Assembly: GCA_015658775.1 (NCBI GenBank) | Contig: DQOF01000139.1 | Location: forward strand, 1-33,113 | Length of the DNA: 33,113 bases | DNA from: Acidimicrobiia bacterium | GTDB taxonomy: Bacteria > Actinomycetota > Acidimicrobiia > Acidimicrobiales > MedAcidi-G1 | Direction: 5' to 3' | In this document: one piece after another, positions 26,922 through 33,113 of the stretch | Position numbering within the stretch: the first letter of the stretch is position 1 | How the letters are laid out: every line of letters starts with the position of its first letter | The notes under the pieces: model-generated | Told to the model about the DNA's origin: nothing | Databases searched by the model: none | What the model saw: the letters and a program-made list of their open reading frames with translations, nothing else | Program-made: the position numbers and the translations under genes

Positions 26922-27742
26922 TCCCCGTCGCCTTCGACTACGAGAGGGCCGAGTCGACCGACCACGCACTGTCACTGCTCGCAGAGCATGGCGACGACGC
27001 GAAGGTGCTGGCCGGAGGACACTCCCTGCTGCCGCTCATGAAGTACAGGCTCGCGGCACCGGCGGTCCTCGTCGACATCGGTCGGCTCGACGAGCTCTCC
27101 TACATCCGCGACGACGGCGACCTGCTGGCCATCGGGGCCCTGACCCGTCACCGCGACGTCGAGACCAGCGACCTGGTCCTCGCCAACGCCGGGCTCCTGG
27201 CAGGGGCCACGGCCCAGGTGGGCGATCCCCAGGTCCGCCACCGGGGCACCCTCGGCGGGGCGCTGGCCCACGGCGACCCGGCGTCCGACCTGCCGGCGGC
27301 TCTACTGGCGTTGCGGGGCAGCATGGTCATACGGGGCCCGGGCGGGACCCGCGAGGTGGAGGCCGACGACTTCTTCACGGGCTTCCTCGAGACCGCCCTC
27401 GGTGAGGACGAGTTGCTGGTCGAAATCCGGGTGCCGAAGATGCCTGATGCCACCTGGTCGTTCCAGAAGTTCAACCGTCGGGCCCAGGACTGGGCGATCG
27501 TCGGTGCCGCGGTGGTCGTGAACGGGGGAGTATGCGGTGTCGGCCTCGTGAACATGGACTCGCAACCGGTCCGGGCCGCAGCCACCGAGGCCTCGGTCGA
27601 TTCGGGTGGTACGGCCGCAGAGGCGGCCGCCCTCGCAGCCGATGGGCTGGAACCGTCGGCCGACCTGAACGCCTCGGTCGAATACCGTTGCCACCTCGCC
27701 CGGGTGCTGACGCGTCGGGGCCTCGAGGAGTCGGGCCTCTGA
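26918..27742 (+). CDS. FAD-binding medium subunit of molybdenum hydroxylase (CoxM-like)
   Basis: [34 protein letters not shown]...[37 protein letters not shown] overlap with CoxS-like. Confidence 0.94.
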   Translation: MIPVAFDYERAESTDHALSLLAEHGDDAKVLAGGHSLLPLMKYRLAAPAVLVDIGRLDELSYIRDDGDLLAIGALTRHRDVETSDLVLANAGLLAGATAQVGDPQVRHRGTLGGALAHGDPASDLPAALLALRGSMVIRGPGGTREVEADDFFTGFLETALGEDELLVEIRVPKMPDATWSFQKFNRRAQDWAIVGAAVVVNGGVCGVGLVNMDSQPVRAAATEASVDSGGTAAEAAALAADGLEPSADLNASVEYRCHLARVLTRRGLEESGL

Positions 27743-27763
27743 GCCACTGACGCCGCGTCCGCC

Positions 27764-27769
27764 TAGCCT
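27764..27769 (+). promoter_or_regulatory. Candidate -10 box (TAGCCT), leaderless start of MoxR/CoxD-like gene
   Basis: TAGCCT-TGGGAC-ATG (6-nt spacer). Confidence 0.5.
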
Positions 27770-27775
27770 TGGGAC

Positions 27776-28687
27776 ATGAGCATCCATGACGTAGCCACCG
27801 TGGAAGAGGTGATCGACGCCCTCAGGGAGCGCGACTACCTGGCCGACGAGGGGCTCGGCACGGCCATCTACCTGGCCCTGCGGATGCGCCGCCCGCTGCT
27901 GCTCGAGGGCGAGGCCGGCGTCGGCAAGACCGAGGTCTCCAAGGCGCTGGCCGCCTGGTCAGGTGGACGCTTCATCAGGTTGCAGTGCTACGAGGGACTC
28001 GATGCGGCACAGGCCGTCTACGAGTGGGACTACGCCAAGCAGCTCCTGCACCTGCGTGCCGCCGAGGCGACCGGCGTGACCGTCGGCGCCGACACGGTGG
28101 CGCTTGAGGACGAGCTCTACCAGGAGCGCTTCCTGGTTCGCCGACCCCTGCTCCAGGCGCTGGCGGTGACCGAGGGGCCGCCTCCCGTCCTGTTGATCGA
28201 CGAGGTCGACCGTGCCGACGACGAGTTCGAGGCGTTCCTTCTCGAGATCCTGTCCGACTTCGCTGTGACAGTGCCCGAACTGGGCACCTTCACCGCCGTC
28301 GTCCCTCCGGTCGTGGTCATCACCTCGAACCGCACCCGCGACGTGCACGACGCCCTCAAGCGTCGCTGCCTGTACCACTGGGTCGAGCATCCCGATGTGG
28401 ACCGTGAGGTCGACATCCTCCGGGTGCGTGCCCCACACGTGCCGGTCTCGCTGGCCCGCGACGTGGCCCTCGTGGCGGCCCAGTTGCGGGACATGGGTCT
28501 GTACAAGCCGCCGGGCGTGGCCGAGAGCCTCGACTGGGCGGAGGCCCTGCTCCTGGTCGGGGTCGACGACCTGGATGCGAGCGCCATCGACACCACGCTC
28601 GGCACGCTGCTCAAGTACCGCGAGGACCAGGACCGGGTCCGCTCCCGCGGCTTCGGCGACCTGCTCGCAACTGCCCGCCAGGGCTGA
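27776..28687 (+). CDS. MoxR-family AAA+ ATPase (CoxD-like)
   Basis: PLLLEGEAGVGKTEVSKALAAWSGGRFIRLQCYEGLDAAQAVYEWDYAKQLLHLR...VLLIDEVDRADDEFEAFLLEILSDFAVTVPELG...VVITSNRTRDVHDALKRRCLYHWVEHP. Confidence 0.93.
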   Translation: MSIHDVATVEEVIDALRERDYLADEGLGTAIYLALRMRRPLLLEGEAGVGKTEVSKALAAWSGGRFIRLQCYEGLDAAQAVYEWDYAKQLLHLRAAEATGVTVGADTVALEDELYQERFLVRRPLLQALAVTEGPPPVLLIDEVDRADDEFEAFLLEILSDFAVTVPELGTFTAVVPPVVVITSNRTRDVHDALKRRCLYHWVEHPDVDREVDILRVRAPHVPVSLARDVALVAAQLRDMGLYKPPGVAESLDWAEALLLVGVDDLDASAIDTTLGTLLKYREDQDRVRSRGFGDLLATARQG

Positions 28688-28691
28688 GGTC

Positions 28692-29810
28692 GTGGCGGCA
28701 GTGGCAGAACGCACCCTCGACCGCCACCTGGTCGGGTTCGTGGACGCCCTCCGACGGGCGGGCGTTGCGGTACCTGTGGGCAGCACCCTGGACTTCGGTC
28801 GAGCGGTTGCCGAGGTTGGTGCCGACACCCGCGGCGGCGTCTACTGGTCGGGTCGTTCCACCCTCATCACGCGGCCGGAGGACATCGCCACCTTCGACGA
28901 GGTGTTCGAGCTCCACTGGGTCGGCGGTGTGGCCAGTTTGCGCGATGTGTCCGAGCCACCGGCGCTGACCGTCCTATTGGACGATGGACCCGACGCAGCC
29001 GATTCCGGTGACGAGCCGGACGATGTCCGTGACGACGTGGTCAGCGTGAGGTATTCGCGCATCGAGGTGCTCGGCGCCAAGGACTTCGCCGAATGCAGTG
29101 ACGACGAGTTGGCCGAACTCCACGCCATGATGCTAGAGATGCGCCTGAGCGGTCCGACACGTCCCTGTCGGCGGCGGCATCCGTCGCGTCGCCGGGGGCG
29201 CCCCGACCTTCGGCGCACCGTCCAGGCCGCCCTCCGGACGGGTGGCGAGCCGATGCGTCGGGTGTTCGCCGACACGGGCGTGCGGCCCCGACGCCTGGTG
29301 CTGCTTCTGGACGTCAGCGGCTCGATGGAGCCGTATACGCGTGCGCTCCTGCGGTTCCTGCATGCGGCGATGGTCGGCCGCCGCGATGTGGAGGTCTTCG
29401 CTCTGGGAACCCGGCTCACCAGGCTCACCCGCGAACTCTCCACCCGTGACCCCGATGCTGCGCTCGGCCGTGCGGCCCTGGCGGTGGCCGACTGGTCCGG
29501 AGGTACGAGGCTCGGTGACGGAATCGGGGAGTTCAACGACCGGTGGGGGGTCCGGGGAATGGCGAGGGGTGCGACCGTGGTGGTGCTCTCCGACGGTTGG
29601 GATCGCGGCGAACCGGCGGTGATGGACGAGCAGATGACCCGCCTCGGCCGGGTGGCCCACGAGGTGGTCTGGGTGAACCCGTTGAAGGCCACGCCGGGGT
29701 ATGCGCCGCTGGCCCGGGGCATGGCCGCCGCTTTGCCGCACGTGGACCGGTTCCTGGAAGGCCACAGCCTCGACTCCCTGAAGGCCCTGGCGGCGGCGAT
29801 AGCCGAGTAG
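28692..29810 (+). CDS. VWA-domain protein, CoxE-like
   Basis: FVDALRRAGVAVPVGSTLDFGRAVAEVG...RRLVLLLDVSGSMEPYTRALLRFLHAAM (MIDAS)...FALGTRLTRLTREL...DWSGGTRLGDGIGEFNDRWG. GTG start at 28692; the track's start at 28395 is over-extended. Confidence 0.92.
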   Translation: MAAVAERTLDRHLVGFVDALRRAGVAVPVGSTLDFGRAVAEVGADTRGGVYWSGRSTLITRPEDIATFDEVFELHWVGGVASLRDVSEPPALTVLLDDGPDAADSGDEPDDVRDDVVSVRYSRIEVLGAKDFAECSDDELAELHAMMLEMRLSGPTRPCRRRHPSRRRGRPDLRRTVQAALRTGGEPMRRVFADTGVRPRRLVLLLDVSGSMEPYTRALLRFLHAAMVGRRDVEVFALGTRLTRLTRELSTRDPDAALGRAALAVADWSGGTRLGDGIGEFNDRWGVRGMARGATVVVLSDGWDRGEPAVMDEQMTRLGRVAHEVVWVNPLKATPGYAPLARGMAAALPHVDRFLEGHSLDSLKALAAAIAE

Positions 29811-29829
29811 TTCGCATCCCCTCAGATCA

Positions 29830-29972
29830 CCGGCGCCCGAGCGAGCACGGTGGGTGGGTAGTGGGATTCGGTCGGCTCCGAGAGCGCAGCGACCTGCGAT
29901 GAGCCGGCGCCCGACCGAGCACGGTGGGTGGGGGCGGGACTCTGCGGTGTCTGACTGCGCAGCGACCTGCGA
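29830..29972. repeat. Two-copy ~70-nt intergenic direct repeat with conserved hairpin
   Basis: CCGGCGCCCGASCGAGCACGGTGGGTGGG (29 nt, 1 mismatch), 24-25 nt variable, GCGCAGCGACCTGCGA (16 nt identical) at 29830 and 29904; the 16-nt block contains CGCAG-CGAC-CTGCG. Confidence 0.85.
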
Positions 29973-30034
29973 AGTCCGAGCAAGCTTCGGGGCCGGCCGA
30001 AGCCCCGTGTGGATCAACAGCGCGCAGGGAGGGA

Positions 30035-32749
30035 TCAGCCGGTGTTCCTCATGCCGGCTGCGATTCCGTTGATGCTGAGAAGCAGGGCCCTCTTGGCCTC
30101 CGGGGAGTCGTCGCCCCTGCGAGAGCGGGCCAGCAACTCCACCTGGAGCACGTTGAGGGGATCCAGATAGGCGTCGCGCACGGCGAGGGTGCGACGCAGC
30201 ATCGGCTTCTCGGCGAGCAACCCCGCACCGGTGACGGTCGCCACCTCATGGGCGGTCCGTCGGTTCTCGTCGACGACCATCTCGAACAGGTGGTGCAGTT
30301 CCGGGTCCACGAGGCTCTCCACGTAGTGGCGGGCAATGGCCAGGTCGGTCTTGGCGAGCGTCATCTCGACGTTGGATATGAACGTCCGGAAGAAGTGCCA
30401 TTCGTCGTACATGCGTCGGAGTTCGTCCCCCATCCCGGCCTGTCGGGCAGCGGCGAGGCCCGTTCCGACACCGAACCAGCCGGGGATGATCTGGCGTGAC
30501 TGGGTCCAGCCGAACACCCAGGGGATGGCCCTCAGGTCCGCGATGCCCGAGGTGGACGACGCCCTCCTCGATGGTCGGGAGCCGATGTTCATGCCGCCCA
30601 ACTCCTCGACCGGGGTCGACGATCCGAAGTACTCGACCAGGCCCGGGGTCTCGATGAACTCCCGGTAGGCGTTGTAGGAGGCGTCCGAGACGTCGTCCAT
30701 GATCTGGTACCAGAGCGTGATCGTGCCGTCGTCGTGGCGCGGCGTGCGGTGGGCCAGCGAGCTCTCTATCAGGGCGCTGAGGGCCAGGTCCAGGTTCCTG
30801 TTGGCGATCTCGGGAAGGCCGTACTTGTCGGCGATGACCTCGCCCTGCTCGGTGAACTTGACCTCGCCGTCGAGCACGCCGCTGGGCTGGCTCAGGATCG
30901 ACGCATGGGTCGGACCGCCGCCCCTGCCGATGGTGCCGCCCCTGCCGTGGAACACCCTTATGTCCACCCCGGTCTCCTCGGAGACCTCGTTGATCTGGCG
31001 GAGGGCCTTGTGGATCTCCCACTGCGAGGTGGTGATGCCGCCGTCTTTGTTGGAGTCCGAGTAGCCGACCATGACCTCCTGTGTGCCGCCACGGATCTCG
31101 ACTAGGCGCCTGTACGGTTCGACGGCGAACAACGCCCTCAGCACGGGGCCGATCGACCTGAGGTCGTCGATGGTCTCGAAGAGCGGCACGAATCCCAGCC
31201 TGGCGACCCCGCTTCCGAGGTCGATGAGGCCCACCTCGCGGGCCAGGAGCACCGGTGCCAGGACGTCGTCGACGCCCCTTGTCATCGAGATGATGTAACT
31301 CTCGATGACGTCGTCGCCGTCGCGGTCGAGGATCGTCCGGAGGGTGCGGAACAGGGCGAGGGCGTCGGTCGGGTCGGCCTGGTGGGGAGGGGCCAGCGGC
31401 CGTCGGCTCTCGAGTTCGGCCGCCAGCAACTCGCTGCGCTGGTCGGGGGTGGCGTCGGCGTAGTCGGTTCCCACGGCGTCGAAGAGGCCGGAGAGCGTCT
31501 CGTGGTGTCGGTCCGTGTGCTCCCGGATGTCCAGGATCGCCAGGTGGAAGCCGATCATCGCCAGGGTGCGCCTCACGCGTGTGAGGCGTCCGTCGGCCAG
31601 GAGTGCGCCGCCGTTGGCCCTTAGCGACCTGTCGAAGACCGCCAGGTCGGCGTCCATCTCGGTCGGCGACCCGTAGGCCCTTGTGCCCGGCGGCGTCTCG
31701 GCGGTCTCGGCCAGGCGCTGCCTCATCGCCGTGCAGCGGATCCGGTATGGCTCCGCGGGGTCGTGGCGGTCCAGCAGGCCTACGAACGCGTCCTGGTCGG
31801 CGAGGGCTGCGGAGGCGAGCTCGTCGGTCACCCCGTGGACCCTCGTGCTCACGCTCAGGTCGTTCTGGAGGTCGGTGACCTCGGCGACCAGCAACTGGAT
31901 CGCCCGCTGCCGCTGCAGGCCGAGCACCGCCTCGGTGGTGGCGGGGGAGACGTTGGGGTTGCCGTCCCGGTCACCGCCCACCCAGGTGCCGAACCGGATC
32001 GGCGCATGGGTGGGGTCCATCTGCCCGCCGATGGATTCCAGGGCGGCCGCTATGTCGTCGAACAGGTCGGGCACGGCCTCCCTGACCGTTTGGCCGATGT
32101 AGTAGAGGACGGACCGTGCCTCGTCGAACGGGTCGGGTCGCTCGTGGCGGATCTCGTCGGTCTGCCAGATCGCCTCGATCAGTTCCTCGACCCTCCTGTC
32201 CATGCGGCGGAGGTCTCCCTCGGTACGACGGTGCTCGCTGCGCTTCTCGATGAGCTCGGCGATTCCAGCCAACTTCTCCAGGATCGCCCGCCGGGATGCC
32301 TCGGTGGGGTGTGCGGTGAATACCGGCCGTAGCTCCGTGCGGTTGACGAGGTCGGCGATCTCGACGGGGCTGACCCCGTGTTCCACGAGGGAGCGGACCG
32401 TCTCGTCGATGCGGTGCGCCTGCCGTGGGGCACCTGTGTTGAGGTCTTCGATTCGATGAACCTGTTCGGCCACGTTGGCGAGGTGGAAGTAGACCGTGAA
32501 CGCCCTGACCAGGAGGATGGCCTCGTCGGTGTCGGCGTCGCCGAGCAGGTCGGCCAACTCCCAGGAGATGTCGGTGCCGTCGCCCTTCTGGCGCAGGCGG
32601 CGGGCGAGCATGCGCACCTGCTCGACGTTGTCGAGCAGGTGCTGGCCGTGCTGGCGCACCAGGGTGTTGCCGAGTTGGTGGCCGAGGCGTCGGATGTCGG
32701 ACCGGAGTGCGGCATCGGTCGTCTCGTGGGCGGTGGACGGTGGAGGCAT
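30035..32749 (-). CDS. ppc: Phosphoenolpyruvate carboxylase
   Basis: VFTAHPTEASRRAILEKL, WVGGDRDGNPNVSPATTEAVL, MVGYSDSNKDGGITTSQWEIHKAL, VFHGRGGTIGRGGGPTHASILSQPSG, C-terminal LLSINGIAAGMRNTG. Confidence 0.97.
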   Translation of the reverse strand: MPPPSTAHETTDAALRSDIRRLGHQLGNTLVRQHGQHLLDNVEQVRMLARRLRQKGDGTDISWELADLLGDADTDEAILLVRAFTVYFHLANVAEQVHRIEDLNTGAPRQAHRIDETVRSLVEHGVSPVEIADLVNRTELRPVFTAHPTEASRRAILEKLAGIAELIEKRSEHRRTEGDLRRMDRRVEELIEAIWQTDEIRHERPDPFDEARSVLYYIGQTVREAVPDLFDDIAAALESIGGQMDPTHAPIRFGTWVGGDRDGNPNVSPATTEAVLGLQRQRAIQLLVAEVTDLQNDLSVSTRVHGVTDELASAALADQDAFVGLLDRHDPAEPYRIRCTAMRQRLAETAETPPGTRAYGSPTEMDADLAVFDRSLRANGGALLADGRLTRVRRTLAMIGFHLAILDIREHTDRHHETLSGLFDAVGTDYADATPDQRSELLAAELESRRPLAPPHQADPTDALALFRTLRTILDRDGDDVIESYIISMTRGVDDVLAPVLLAREVGLIDLGSGVARLGFVPLFETIDDLRSIGPVLRALFAVEPYRRLVEIRGGTQEVMVGYSDSNKDGGITTSQWEIHKALRQINEVSEETGVDIRVFHGRGGTIGRGGGPTHASILSQPSGVLDGEVKFTEQGEVIADKYGLPEIANRNLDLALSALIESSLAHRTPRHDDGTITLWYQIMDDVSDASYNAYREFIETPGLVEYFGSSTPVEELGGMNIGSRPSRRASSTSGIADLRAIPWVFGWTQSRQIIPGWFGVGTGLAAARQAGMGDELRRMYDEWHFFRTFISNVEMTLAKTDLAIARHYVESLVDPELHHLFEMVVDENRRTAHEVATVTGAGLLAEKPMLRRTLAVRDAYLDPLNVLQVELLARSRRGDDSPEAKRALLLSINGIAAGMRNTG

Positions 32750-32895
32750 CAGAACGGAAACCTAGTCGAATCTACCTTGTGCTTCTATCTACTTGAATAC
32801 CAGGAAATATTCTGGCACACTGTCATGGTTCGACGCAGAGGTCCCACCGTATCGCCCTCCCGAACCGGGGCTGGGCCGACATCCTGGAAACAGCC

Positions 32896-33113
32896 GTGAG
32901 CCACACTCGCTATCCCCCCGCCCGCCAGCGCCTCCAACGCAGCGAACTCGCCGTGCCGGGGTCCAACCCGAGCCCGTTCGAGAAGGCCGCGGCCAGCGAC
33001 GTCGACTATGTGTTCCTCGACCTCGAGGATGCCGTAGCCCCGGGCGACAAGGAGGCCTCCCGCACCAACATCATCGAGGCCCTCGGTGACATCGACTGGC
33101 GCGGGCTGGGCAA
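32896..33113 (+). CDS. HpcH/HpaI aldolase-family protein, malyl-CoA lyase-like (3' truncated by window end)
   Basis: Own translation from GTG at 32896: VSHTRYPPARQRLQRSELAVPGSNPSPFEKAAASDVDYVFLDLEDAVAPGDKEASRTNIIEALGDIDWRGLG; RSELAVPGSNP and FLDLEDAVAPxxKExAR motifs as in Mcl/citrate-lyase-beta-like. Not in ORF track. Confidence 0.88.
   Translation, partial: MSHTRYPPARQRLQRSELAVPGSNPSPFEKAAASDVDYVFLDLEDAVAPGDKEASRTNIIEALGDIDWRGLG

Noticed and set aside
32793-33089. 98-aa plus-strand ORF at right end
   Set aside because: Out of frame with the clear malyl-CoA lyase-like reading frame starting at 32896.

Overview
High-GC actinobacterial chromosome segment, probably Acidimicrobiia-like (lineage inferred from content only). 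It is densely coding and mostly housekeeping. The backbone rsmI-metG-tatD-rpf-rsmA-ispE ... prs-rplY-pth-mfd-ppiC-mazG-eno-ftsB closely matches the gene order I recall for the M. tuberculosis Rv1003-Rv1024 region. It is interrupted after ispE by a tRNA-Gln and a three-gene block (MaoC/hotdog protein, S1P-lyase-like PLP enzyme, DUF4395), at a place where glmU would be expected. The flanks carry a BMP-family lipoprotein (truncated), ychF, a divergent queuosine-salvage (Qng1/DUF2419) / PfkB-kinase pair, an ABC-2 exporter, a coxS-coxM-coxD-coxE set with no coxL, ppc, and a truncated divergent malyl-CoA lyase gene. Items missing from the ORF track: two tiny ribosomal protein genes (bL37-like, 29 aa; bS22-like, 32 aa), two edge-truncated genes, and the tRNA. 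Most notable non-coding signals: (i) TANNNT boxes 6-7 nt upstream of at least eight start codons, the leaderless-mRNA signature, including a 24-bp divergent gap with two overlapping -10 boxes; (ii) a two-copy ~70-nt repeat with a conserved hairpin between the convergent coxE and ppc genes. No CRISPR, phage, IS element or rRNA was seen, and I found no clear multi-gene defence system.
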